DNA of 64,000 bases from assembly GCF_010671605.1 (NCBI RefSeq), contig NZ_JAABOO010000001.1, positions 1,178,001 through 1,242,000 of the forward strand, given 5' to 3'. Under the pieces are notes generated by a model. The model saw only the letters and a list, made by a program, of their open reading frames with translations. It had not been told where the DNA came from and did not search any database. The DNA is from Leptobacterium flavescens (GTDB taxonomy: Bacteria > Bacteroidota > Bacteroidia > Flavobacteriales > Flavobacteriaceae). The position numbers were made by a program, and so were the translations under genes. Of the stretch, positions 36,637 through 44,583 are shown in pieces (positions within the stretch are counted from its first letter, which is position 1; the number at the start of each line of letters is the position of its first letter).

Positions 36637-39600
36637 TTATTGATTTTTATAGTGATAGGTGTTTTCAGAGAGGATATTACCATCGGCATCACGGACATGC
36701 TTAAGTCGGTTAAACTCATCATACTCATAAGTCATCGTATAACCCGTAGGGCCTGTCATACTGGTGATTCCCACCAGGGGTTTATAGAGATAGGTAGTTA
36801 TCAGTGAATTGGCTAATCCGTTACGTATCTTATTGAGTTCTGTAGTGCGTTGAGAATCTGTAGAATTCAGGTTATTTAACACAGATAAGTTGACTCCGGT
36901 AGCTATAACCTGACTATAAGTAGCATTCTCGATCTTAGCCACTGGATATTGCTGATCATAACCCCAGAGATACACCATATGAGCACCATCTGCCTGGGAT
37001 ACTTCTAAGGGATTACCCAAATTATCATAGCTATGATAAACAACACGATCCTCTATAGGATCAGTTCCTTTACTGACTTTTATAAATTCCGGCAGTATTA
37101 AACCATTACCATAATCTTTATAAAGTCTGCTTTCTACCAATAGTAATTCCTCATTTAATGAGGTTTTTATTTTAACCGGGTTTCCAATGATACTCTTTGT
37201 AGTCATTAAACTATTTATACTACTTGGATCATCAGTATCCGGGTAAGTGTAATATTTACTTAAGAGTTCATTATTAGAAGTATTTCTAGTACTACTGATC
37301 ATTCTATTTAAAGTACTATCGTATGTATATAGATCTTCTAAAGTTGTTGTAGAGCTATCAAAAAAAGTTTCTGTTTTTTTATTAGTTATCTGATTATAGC
37401 CAATGTAACTATTGTAATAGGCTGTTGCGTATGAACTTGTACTTGAACTTACAGAAGGTTCTCCATTAATATTAAAACCGACTTTTAACGCGGGAATCTG
37501 CAATTCCTTATATGCGTATTCAAAGGTGTTTTTTTGAACTGGGGTAAATGATCCTCCGGAATGCCTATATAATGTTTCACTTTCTAAAAGCCCTTTTTTG
37601 TAAGCTTTTGAAATAGCAGGTGGATATGGTTTTTCAGTAGAGATAATATCATTATCTCCGTGAGTATACTTGTAGATCTTCCTTATTTTATCCGCCCCAC
37701 TTATCAGGTCTTCAGTAACTTCATTGTATCTGACATGACCAAAATTGGATCCTAATTGAGAAAGGCTCCCCGAATATCTAATAGTTTCTACTTTAATTTC
37801 GGATACTACTCCGATATTTTTCCAATAAATATAATCGTCTTCATATTTTGGTAAAACATCTATTGAGCCGCTTGATAAGTTCGGATAATCATTTAATCTA
37901 TACTGAAAAGTTCTTCTTTTTAAAAGAGTATTGTCGCTATCGTATTCTGCGACTTCTTTGATTCTTACCCCTCCAACATCTTTTATTTCTATATGATTTT
38001 CCAAATCGTTCTTCCAGTTTAGTGCAGCATAAACAAAGCTATTGCTGCTACTAACGCTACCATGTCCGTAATTTCTCGTTTCCGTAACTACTCTGTAAGA
38101 TCCTTCAGGAAGCCAGATATCAACTAGATTGCTATAATTTAAATTAAAAGGGAAGTCTTCTTTTTGATAAATTATTTGATTGTTATTATCATAAATTCTA
38201 AGCTTTGGTGATGTATGAGCCTGTGCAAAATCAGAAAGATTTAAAGCGTTAATAAGTACGGAGACCTTTCTTTTGCAAATTCCACCATCACAATTAGTAT
38301 TAGAAGTATTTACCGTAGTATTTATGATTACATCAAAATATTTGGTATCCTGTACAAGTTCATCTATATTATCTGGGTTTCCATAAGCAGAAACAAACTT
38401 ATCAGCAGGTATTTGTATTGCTTCATTATTATTTATAACTCTGTCTTGTATAAAGCTATAGTCATGCCCTTCGTAGGTAAACTCTGAATATCCTTTTGTT
38501 GGGTAAACTATTTTTTTTAATACCAGTGCTTCGGAGTGGCTGCTACTTGGCTCCTTATCAGCTCCCGGATATGTTACGGTCGAACCTGAAGGTATTATAG
38601 TGGTATATGCAGGATAGGGAACGGAATTACTTTTGCCGTTATAATAGCCCCAATGGTCAATTGAATAGGAATTGTAATCATTGGGGAAAGCAGTTGAATT
38701 ATATTCAAATTCATACCAATCCAGGGAGTTAGCATCTTTAATTCGTTTTATATTGTTTAAAAGTAACCTACCACCATTTGAATAATTAAAGTTGAATGCA
38801 TCTACTATATTAGCATTCCTATCCTTTATTATGATGCTTCCCAAAGGGAATAAATTTGTTCCGGTAACATCATTCCTGGCAGTATTACCTTTAACAAACT
38901 CTATGGTGTTTTGTGAATTATTCCCTCTTATGCTCTTTAAATAAGATCCTACGATCTTCAATCCGGAACTGGATGCCGAAATAGGTCCACTAGCACCTGC
39001 CTCATTAATAGTATGTTGTTTGGTGTATTCTACCGGATACTCCATAACATATTCTTCATAAGTAAAATCGATCTTATGCAATGAAGAATGGTCTTCTATA
39101 GATGTAAGCTTCCACGCGGTAGTATATGGAACGTCATTACATACAATGCTCCAGCCTGTTAAACCAATTATCTGATTGGTTTCCCTGGCACTAAAAACAT
39201 ATTTATTTCCAAGGTCATCCGTGATCCTCCATTCTGAAATTTCATAACTGTTCGGTTGTTGAGTATAATCTATTTCTATCTTTCTATTACAAGCTACTTT
39301 TAAGCTTCCATCCCAGTCAAACATAAAAGTTCCCTGTAAATCTCCAACACGAAAATTAAACACATCGGGTTCTGCTTCAAGGCATTCACTGGTAAGGCCA
39401 AAGTATAATGCTGCCTTATCGGACTCACTAAGAGCGGTAATATCATCAATCGAATCAAAATTTCGGGTGTCGAGAAACTTAAAAAATCCAAGTGTATTGT
39501 CCGAATCATCAGGTTTTCCTCTTACCTCCCTTGTAATGATCCCGGCAGCATTAAGATTCCATCCCAGGCCAACCCAGGTAGCTCTCTCAGCTACCTTATT

Positions 39601-39840
39601 ACCGGATGTTGCATATGATAAGCTTACATTTGTAGTTAATGGCCCTTCAGACAAATTACCTAACGGAATGTTAGTGTTAATTGAGCCTGTGTAATATCCA
39701 ACAGAAACGTCGGAAAAGTCAAAAAGAGATGAAACATCAGGAGATTTAGGCGAATAATCGATCTTTAAAGGTATTTCCTGAGCTCTACCTAACAATGTAT
39801 TAGTTAAAATAAAAATAAACAGGTATAATTTTGCTTTCAT
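36637..39840 (-). CDS. Exported SpvB/TcB-like YD-repeat protein
   Basis: From the ATG at 39840 (signal peptide ending LLGRAQ) the product is about 1067 aa; the longer frame to 40026 has no signal-peptide logic. The N-terminus (SINTNIPLGNLSEGPLTTNVSLSYATSG... split as strand pairs, then WVGLGWNLNAAGIITREVRG) follows the SpvB/TcB start in which a sugar-free beta-propeller-like shell begins. The C-terminus has YD repeats (YEYDEFNRLKHVRDADGN) but no RHS core or toxin tip. With the downstream RHS-core protein it resembles a split TcB/TcC pair. The first 580 bp upstream have no gene. Role in a secreted toxin complex is inferred. Confidence 0.75.
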   Translation of the reverse strand: MKAKLYLFIFILTNTLLGRAQEIPLKIDYSPKSPDVSSLFDFSDVSVGYYTGSINTNIPLGNLSEGPLTTNVSLSYATSGNKVAERATWVGLGWNLNAAGIITREVRGKPDDSDNTLGFFKFLDTRNFDSIDDITALSESDKAALYFGLTSECLEAEPDVFNFRVGDLQGTFMFDWDGSLKVACNRKIEIDYTQQPNSYEISEWRITDDLGNKYVFSARETNQIIGLTGWSIVCNDVPYTTAWKLTSIEDHSSLHKIDFTYEEYVMEYPVEYTKQHTINEAGASGPISASSSGLKIVGSYLKSIRGNNSQNTIEFVKGNTARNDVTGTNLFPLGSIIIKDRNANIVDAFNFNYSNGGRLLLNNIKRIKDANSLDWYEFEYNSTAFPNDYNSYSIDHWGYYNGKSNSVPYPAYTTIIPSGSTVTYPGADKEPSSSHSEALVLKKIVYPTKGYSEFTYEGHDYSFIQDRVINNNEAIQIPADKFVSAYGNPDNIDELVQDTKYFDVIINTTVNTSNTNCDGGICKRKVSVLINALNLSDFAQAHTSPKLRIYDNNNQIIYQKEDFPFNLNYSNLVDIWLPEGSYRVVTETRNYGHGSVSSSNSFVYAALNWKNDLENHIEIKDVGGVRIKEVAEYDSDNTLLKRRTFQYRLNDYPNLSSGSIDVLPKYEDDYIYWKNIGVVSEIKVETIRYSGSLSQLGSNFGHVRYNEVTEDLISGADKIRKIYKYTHGDNDIISTEKPYPPAISKAYKKGLLESETLYRHSGGSFTPVQKNTFEYAYKELQIPALKVGFNINGEPSVSSSTSSYATAYYNSYIGYNQITNKKTETFFDSSTTTLEDLYTYDSTLNRMISSTRNTSNNELLSKYYTYPDTDDPSSINSLMTTKSIIGNPVKIKTSLNEELLLVESRLYKDYGNGLILPEFIKVSKGTDPIEDRVVYHSYDNLGNPLEVSQADGAHMVYLWGYDQQYPVAKIENATYSQVIATGVNLSVLNNLNSTDSQRTTELNKIRNGLANSLITTYLYKPLVGITSMTGPTGYTMTYEYDEFNRLKHVRDADGNILSENTYHYKNQ

Positions 39841-40554
39841 AATTTTTTTTGTTTTTAAAGTGACTTCATTTCTATTTAATATCTCGATCTTTGTAATTGA
39901 GCTACTTTCATTAATATTTTGGTGTATTGTATAGTGATAAAGAATGCCTTTAATCGATGTATAAGGCATTGACATTAATAGAAAGCCTGATAAGTATCCC
40001 CTTAAAAAATGGACATAGGAATGCACCCCAAATCAATACTGGTTTTCAGAGAAAACAATTGTTTGTCTAATTAGCAATCAAATTTTTAAAGCAAAACCGT
40101 AAAAGATTCTTACATCTTGAAGGGGAAATATGTCATTTTCATCAGTTTACGCACTACCAATGTAAGTATTTTTTTTGATTTATCAATATTTTCTTACTAT
40201 TTTATGCTATAAAAATATATTTAAAAGGGATTTTTCCCTCAAAGTATTACAGAAATAAGAAATAAGCGGAGCCGCAGAAATAATTACGGAAGATCTGCGA
40301 TCAATAGAACGCTTCTTTTATCAATTCAGAGAGCTGATTTCGCGATAACTTCAAATTACAAACATAAGGTGGGAGCAAAAAAGGCTTTGAAGAAATTTCT
40401 CTTTGAGGTCTTTTTTATAGAAAGTAATCAAGACTATCATATCAGGAGAAGGAAAATAAAAAAACCACCTCGTTAAAGGTGGATCTATCTTTATTCTTTG
40501 TACGGATTACATCCCGATAGTTATCGGGACTGCGCTATCAGGTGAAGAAATAAA
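39841..40554. other. 714-bp gene-free stretch upstream of the YD/RHS operon
   Basis: No convincing ORF is seen. It should hold the promoter of the YD/RHS operon; a TATGTTTG -7-like element on the minus strand (40366-40359) lacks a matching -33. Small hairpins lie at 40226-40239 (AGGGA/TCCCT) and 40266-40275 (GCGG/CCGC). The right end is copy 2 of the direct repeat. Confidence 0.5.
40425..40539 (+). repeat. 115-bp direct repeat, copy 2 (right edge of the RHS module)
   Basis: This is the second copy of the repeat at 29866-29980, in the same orientation with three substitutions. It lies 15 bp past the stop of the small membrane protein gene at 40555 and serves as its likely terminator (GGTGGTT-type hairpin plus T-run on the minus strand). 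The TCCCGATA dyad is at 40512-40529. Confidence 0.9.
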
Positions 40555-40812
40555 CTATTCTTGATTTTGAGGTTTTGCTAACTGAAGCGTTTTCCAAATC
40601 ATATGTAACGATACCAATGCCCAGGTACCTTCTAATACTACAAAAGGTATAAAGTCAATAAGAAAGGAAGACCACATTGCCATTACCGCCCCTAAAAAGT
40701 TTAAGACGGCATAAGGCAAATGATCTGTTTTCAATTTTTTTAATTGCAGCAATACATAAGCAATTAACAGCAGAGCAACACCAAAAGAACCTAATACAGT
40801 GTGAAATTCCAT
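40555..40812 (-). CDS. Small three-helix membrane protein, CBU_0592-like
   Basis: The 85-residue protein has three hydrophobic segments (VLGSFGVALLLIAYVLLQL, YAVLNFLGAVMAMWSSFLIDF, PFVVLEGTWALVSLHMIW). The length and the GSFGVALLLxAYxLLQ / LNFLGAxxMxxSxxxDF pattern match the CBU_0592 family of small membrane proteins. Its ATG overlaps the TAA of the hydrolase gene by one base (TAATG), so the two are coupled. No activity is known for the family. It is followed by direct-repeat copy 2. Confidence 0.75.
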   Translation of the reverse strand: MEFHTVLGSFGVALLLIAYVLLQLKKLKTDHLPYAVLNFLGAVMAMWSSFLIDFIPFVVLEGTWALVSLHMIWKTLQLAKPQNQE

Positions 40813-41738
40813 TATTCGTATAAAAATTGGAGTATGTTACTTATATATAATTCAGGTGAATCCTGTTGTAACCAATGCGATGTTTTCTCTAACCTAATTA
40901 ATGTTGAATTAGGGATTTCAGTATGAAGTCGCTCTCCATCAGCAATGGTTTGCCAGGGGTCATCAACACCCCATAACAACAAAGTTTGTACGCCTATCTC
41001 TTTATGTCTGCTAACCAAACTCGTGGTATGGTTTGTATTTAAAGAGGATGCATTTCGAATCAGACTTATTTTTCCCTTTTCTGTTAGGTACGGTGCTCGA
41101 ATACCTTCTTTAAAGGTTTCAGTTAATTGTTCAGGATTACTTAATCCCATTTCATAACCTTCCAAAAGAAAATCAGCTATTTCGCTAACAGGCTTCTTAA
41201 TCCATTCCGGATTGCCCAATGCCAACATATCGTCGATTGGCCAGGAATCGTATGTCACAATGTTAGATAGCACTAATTTGTCAACTACCTCAGGATGCTT
41301 AATGGCCAATATCAATGACACACCACCTCCCGTATCGTGACCTATAATATGTGCTTTTTCAAGATTTAAGGCCTTCATAAGGCGAAGCACCATTTTGGCC
41401 TGTACCTCTATGGAGCGGTCAAATAGATCCCGTTGATCAGAATTTCCGTGACCCAGGAAATCCGGTGCGATTACACGATATTCTTTCGCGAAAGCATCAA
41501 TGACGTTGTTATATAAATACGACCAGGTTGGGATACCGTGGAGTAAGATTATTGGTTGCCCCTGTCCAATATCAGTATAGGCAACATCTACGGGAATATC
41601 CACAATTCCATCCAGTTCGATATGTTTTTGGCGGCCTGCAAAATCCGCCACACTCATTTCGTTTTGTACCATATTTTCTTTGTTTTGACTATTTCCTATT
41701 GTTGAAAATAAGAAGAGTAGTATCAGTAAATTTTTCAT
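40812..41738 (-). CDS. Exported alpha/beta-hydrolase with an Asp nucleophile (dehalogenase/epoxide-hydrolase-like)
   Basis: The 308-residue protein has a signal peptide (ILLFLFSTIGNSQ). The alpha/beta-hydrolase core shows the HGIPTW oxyanion loop (67-72), VIAPDFLGHGNSD, the nucleophile elbow GHDTGG with Asp135 rather than Ser, an acid Asp in WGVDDPW and the catalytic His in KTSHWLQQDSPE. Asp at the elbow is typical of haloalkane or fluoroacetate dehalogenases and epoxide hydrolases. Signal-peptide export is less usual for these. Upstream lies a Crp/Fnr-type regulator on the same strand. Substrate unknown. Confidence 0.88.
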   Translation of the reverse strand: MKNLLILLFLFSTIGNSQNKENMVQNEMSVADFAGRQKHIELDGIVDIPVDVAYTDIGQGQPIILLHGIPTWSYLYNNVIDAFAKEYRVIAPDFLGHGNSDQRDLFDRSIEVQAKMVLRLMKALNLEKAHIIGHDTGGGVSLILAIKHPEVVDKLVLSNIVTYDSWPIDDMLALGNPEWIKKPVSEIADFLLEGYEMGLSNPEQLTETFKEGIRAPYLTEKGKISLIRNASSLNTNHTTSLVSRHKEIGVQTLLLWGVDDPWQTIADGERLHTEIPNSTLIRLEKTSHWLQQDSPELYISNILQFLYE

Positions 41739-41809
41739 AGTGTATTAACTATGAAGCAAAGCTATGACACCTCATAGGACCAAACTTTTACATATGTTAA
41801 AAAAAGAAG

Positions 41810-42376
41810 TTACTGTATTCCTGCGCGAATACGACTTAAAGATACCTGAGACATTCTCAGATAGGATGCAAGGTGTTGAAGCTTAATACGATTAAATAGT
41901 TCAGGACGCTCCTGAAGCAATTTTTCATAACGACCTGCTCCGCTTTGGAATTGGTAATCTATGAATCGTTCTTCGAGAAAAACCATTTGTTTTTCGGCAA
42001 ATTTCCTCCCCCAGGTTGCCCATTCAATATTTTCTAAAAATAATTCTTTTAAGACCTTGTGTGGTAGTCTATAGATGAGGCAATCTTCCAGACACTCTAC
42101 AGTTTCATAACTTATTTCATCCTGCAGATATGTGCGATAGGGAAAAACTACATCGCCTTCCAGGCCAAACCAGAACGTTATTTCTTTCTCCTCGTGATAT
42201 GAATATGCTCTTACCAAACCTTCTTCCAGGAAATTGATGTAATGATGTTTTCTGTGAGGCGAGAACAGATCCTGACCTTTTGAAAACTCAACTTGCTCAA
42301 AATGTATTTTCAACATTTTAAGCGCTTCATCACTTATCGGATGAATCTGTTGTATGCCTGAATCGACGTTTTTCAA
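41810..42376 (-). CDS. Crp/Fnr-family transcriptional regulator
   Basis: The 188-residue protein has an N-terminal cyclic-nucleotide-binding-type beta-roll (VEFSKGQDLFSPHRKHHYINFLEEGLVRAYSY ... FWFGLEGDVVFPY) and a compact C-terminal helix-turn-helix ending LASYLRMSQVSLSRIRAGI, typical of the short Bacteroidota branch of the family. The cAMP-contact residues of E. coli Crp are not evident, so the ligand is unknown. It lies 71 bp upstream of the alpha/beta-hydrolase gene on the same strand and probably controls it. Confidence 0.9.
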   Translation of the reverse strand: MKNVDSGIQQIHPISDEALKMLKIHFEQVEFSKGQDLFSPHRKHHYINFLEEGLVRAYSYHEEKEITFWFGLEGDVVFPYRTYLQDEISYETVECLEDCLIYRLPHKVLKELFLENIEWATWGRKFAEKQMVFLEERFIDYQFQSGAGRYEKLLQERPELFNRIKLQHLASYLRMSQVSLSRIRAGIQ

Positions 42377-42871
42377 AATTAAATGTCAGTTTTAGTTTTT
42401 GTCGAAACCAAAGAGGTTTACTTTCGACTCCAACTTTACGGTATAACAAATTGCATTTAAATCCAGTGATTTTTAATACCTACATTTTATAAAAACAGAG
42501 TCGACATTTATAAATGTAAGCTTTTTTTTATTGCATGATCGATATTTCTCATTTAGCTTAGCCGAAATTCTTTCAAGGTCCTCTGGATCTAAGTTATTTA
42601 ATATCGATGGTTTGCTAATTCGGGTATTCTTGTTGTAGTAACTCCGACATCTATGTTGAGGACAATAAATTCCACAAGTCAAGTACCTGTAGTTTTGATC
42701 CGTATAACAATGTTTGGAATTAGTTTTTATTCAATTCTTTGGATTCGCCTTTCTTATCGATTTTATAATACAGGGTTAAAACCCCAAAGCATTTAACTTA
42801 ATCCTTGAAAACCTAAAACCAACAAAATAGAAGATTCACACATTAATATTAACCCTTTAATCCAAAGCAAA
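42377..42871. other. 495-bp divergent intergenic stretch with at most a broken ORF
   Basis: It separates the Crp/Fnr-type gene (-) from the RiPP precursor gene (+), so it should carry promoters for both. A minus-strand open frame without ATG at 42473-42682 is listed separately. AT-rich, with no clear TAnnTTTG element and no large hairpin. Confidence 0.5.
42473..42682 (-). pseudogene. Doubtful Cys-rich open frame, possible gene remnant
   Basis: The frame encodes a Cys/His-rich start (TCGIYCPQHRCRSYYNK) followed by a helical stretch (LDPEDLERISAKLNEKYRSC) that looks protein-like. It has only a TTG start at 42682. The frame stays open about 50 bases further upstream, back to a TGA, without any ATG, GTG or recognisable initiation context. 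It may be the 3' remnant of a lost gene or chance. No family is recognised. Confidence 0.25.
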
Positions 42872-43129
42872 ATGAAAAAAAAGAAGTCAAAACTACTATT
42901 AAAAAAAGATGTAATTTCTAATTTACAATTACGTTCAATTGTGGGTGGAACAGGCAATCTAGATGAAATTGCCGGGGAAACAGGAGGAGAGCACGCGTGT
43001 ATAAGCTATACATGTCCAACTCAATATAAATGTAATACTATTGATGTTGGTGATTGCCAGTCTGATTTTGGTTGCTATACCACTCCGGATGTAACAATGA
43101 CATGTGCACATTGGTCATGCGCTTGTTAG
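42872..43129 (+). CDS. Orphan lanthipeptide-like RiPP precursor peptide
   Basis: The 85-residue peptide starts with a basic leader (MKKKKSKLLLKKDVISNLQL) matching the leader pattern of Bacteroidota class I lanthipeptide / GG-leader precursors (KLxLKKxxIxxLN-type) and a double-glycine IVGG at 25-26; a second GG is at 38-39. The core is Cys-rich (eight Cys: 43, 48, 54, 62, 68, 78, 83, 85) with many Ser/Thr that could be dehydrated and joined as thioether rings. No LanB, LanC, LanT or peptidase gene lies in the window, so modification enzymes must be elsewhere or absent. Disulfide-bonded bacteriocin is an alternative. Confidence 0.7.
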   Translation: MKKKKSKLLLKKDVISNLQLRSIVGGTGNLDEIAGETGGEHACISYTCPTQYKCNTIDVGDCQSDFGCYTTPDVTMTCAHWSCAC

Positions 43130-43192
43130 ATGGTTAATATACTTTAATACCGATAAATTTACCACCATCGTAGTATTAAAAAATATTAATAA

Positions 43193-43222
43193 AAAAAGCC
43201 TTCGAAAATTCGAAGGCTTTTT
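43193..43222. terminator. Bidirectional terminator shared by the RiPP gene and tRNA-Asp
   Basis: A perfect palindromic hairpin AAAAAGCCTTCGAA / TTCGAAGGCTTTTT lies directly after the tRNA-Asp 3' end (minus strand) and 63 bp after the RiPP stop (plus strand). Both directions end in a T-run. Confidence 0.85.
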
Positions 43223-43223
43223 G

Positions 43224-43297
43224 CGGTCTGGACGGGACTCGAACCCGCGACCCCCTGCGTGACAGGCAGGTATTCTAACCAGCTGAACTACCAGACC
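43224..43297 (-). tRNA. tRNA-Asp (GTC)
   Basis: The minus strand folds as a complete 74-nt tRNA without encoded CCA. It has a 7-bp acceptor stem GGTCTGG/CCAGACC with discriminator G, D-arm GTTCAGCTGGTTAGAA, anticodon stem-loop CCTGC-CTGTCAC-GCAGG with anticodon GTC, and T-arm GCGGGTTCGAGTCCCGT. A consensus promoter lies just upstream and a hairpin terminator just downstream. Any protein frame across this region is spurious. Confidence 0.96.
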
Positions 43298-43315
43298 TCT
43301 GCTGTAATGCGGATG

Positions 43316-43346
43316 CAAATATACATTCCATTTTTAATTCTACAAA
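43316..43346 (-). promoter_or_regulatory. Consensus Bacteroidota sigma-A promoter for tRNA-Asp
   Basis: On the minus strand TTTG (43346-43343) is separated by 19 bp from TATATTTG (43323-43316), matching the TTTG-N19-TAnnTTTG Bacteroidota consensus. Transcription would start about 12 bases before the tRNA 5' end at 43297. Confidence 0.8.
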
Positions 43347-43479
43347 CATTTTATACAGTTTTTTAAAAGAAAAAAACTAAGTCCTTAATTATCAGCATTT
43401 ATATTAATTTTAACGCTTGCGCTGTAGTTGTTAAAAAAATTCTCCGACTAATTTTAACATAAACCACAACCCAGACATT

Positions 43480-44583
43480 ATGAAAACATTTATACGCATC
43501 ACCATATTATCTTTATGTGCTTTTCTGCTTGCCCTATCTGCTTACGGACAGGAACAACACGCAGTAAAAAAGATACGTCCTAAACCCATTAACCTAACCC
43601 CACAGGAAAAAGTAACGGTTTCTCTTTACGAGAAAGTCATTCCAACAGTAGTCACCATCTTCACCTCATCGGAAGTTATTACCAATAAGGGTCCGGCTGC
43701 AAGGGAAGGCCTTGGTTCCGGAGTACTGATCTCAGGTGAGTGTCATATCCTCACTGCTGCTCATGTAGTGGATGGATCTTCTAAAGTAATGGTCAAAACC
43801 TATGACGGAAAACTCAGGGAAGCACAATTGTTATTTAGTGAAAAGAATGCCGATATAGCCCTTTTAAAGCTTATAGAACCAGATCACACCCTCGCTCATG
43901 CTACTTTGGGGGATTCCGATTATCTGGCTATCGGGCAAAACGTTTATGCCGTAGGGAGTCCATATGGACTTGAAAATTCCTTTTCTTCCGGAATTGTATC
44001 TTCCTTCAGGAGTTTCGATCGTCTTTACGACGGGACCGTTAATGTTGAGTTTATCCAAACCGATGCTGCAATTAATTCGGGTAACAGCGGTGGTCCTCTT
44101 TTTAATTCGAAGGGAGAAGTAGTAGGAATAGCATCACGGATCCTGAGTGTTTCTGGCGGATTCCAGGGAATAGGTCTCGCAGTTTCCATCAATACAGCCA
44201 AACAGCTGCTTGCATTCGAGGAAAGACCGTGGATCGGAGTAGACAGTGTTTTTCTCGGAAGGGATGTGCTACAGAAAATATTTCAGATCAATGCTCCCGG
44301 AGCTTTGGTAGTACAATCGATAGCTAAAGGAAGTCCGGCCGATAAAGCAGGTTTGAAAGCAGGATATATTCCGGCTAAGTTAGGAGATCGGGAAATATTA
44401 CTGGGTGGAGATATTATTCTGGATTTTGCCGAGCAGGAAACCTGCCATGTACAATGTTTACTGGAATCTCATAAAAACGTACAACATTCGGATACCATTA
44501 AGATAAAATTTCTCAGGAATGGGAAATTACAGGAGGTCGCTATTGATGTCTCTGAAACAAGGCGTAATTTCCTGAAGAACTAA
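43480..44583 (+). CDS. HtrA/DegP-like exported serine protease with PDZ domain
   Basis: The 367-residue protein has a signal peptide ending SAYGQ and a trypsin-like domain (about 45-245). The catalytic triad is visible: His95 in TAAHVV, Asp125 in ADIALLK and Ser203 in GNSGGPL. A single PDZ domain (about 255-350) includes IAKGSPADKAGLKAG and a GGDIILDF strand. The size with one PDZ resembles DegS-like rather than two-PDZ DegP proteins. It would act in the periplasm on misfolded or regulated substrates. It is convergent with the DUF58 gene with a 4-bp overlap of the stops. Confidence 0.92.
   Translation: MKTFIRITILSLCAFLLALSAYGQEQHAVKKIRPKPINLTPQEKVTVSLYEKVIPTVVTIFTSSEVITNKGPAAREGLGSGVLISGECHILTAAHVVDGSSKVMVKTYDGKLREAQLLFSEKNADIALLKLIEPDHTLAHATLGDSDYLAIGQNVYAVGSPYGLENSFSSGIVSSFRSFDRLYDGTVNVEFIQTDAAINSGNSGGPLFNSKGEVVGIASRILSVSGGFQGIGLAVSINTAKQLLAFEERPWIGVDSVFLGRDVLQKIFQINAPGALVVQSIAKGSPADKAGLKAGYIPAKLGDREILLGGDIILDFAEQETCHVQCLLESHKNVQHSDTIKIKFLRNGKLQEVAIDVSETRRNFLKN

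Noticed and set aside
39841-40026. N-terminal extension of the TcB-like protein to 40026
   Set aside because: The extension (starting MHSYVHFL) has no signal-peptide logic, while the ATG at 39840 begins a clean signal peptide.
42377-43222. Possible integrase or attachment site at tRNA-Asp
   Set aside because: No recombinase gene and no second copy of the tRNA 3' end were found in the window.
43115-43318. Minus-strand 67-aa frame near 43.2 kb
   Set aside because: It runs through the tRNA-Asp gene and its terminator; the peptide is the well-known artefact of tRNA translation.
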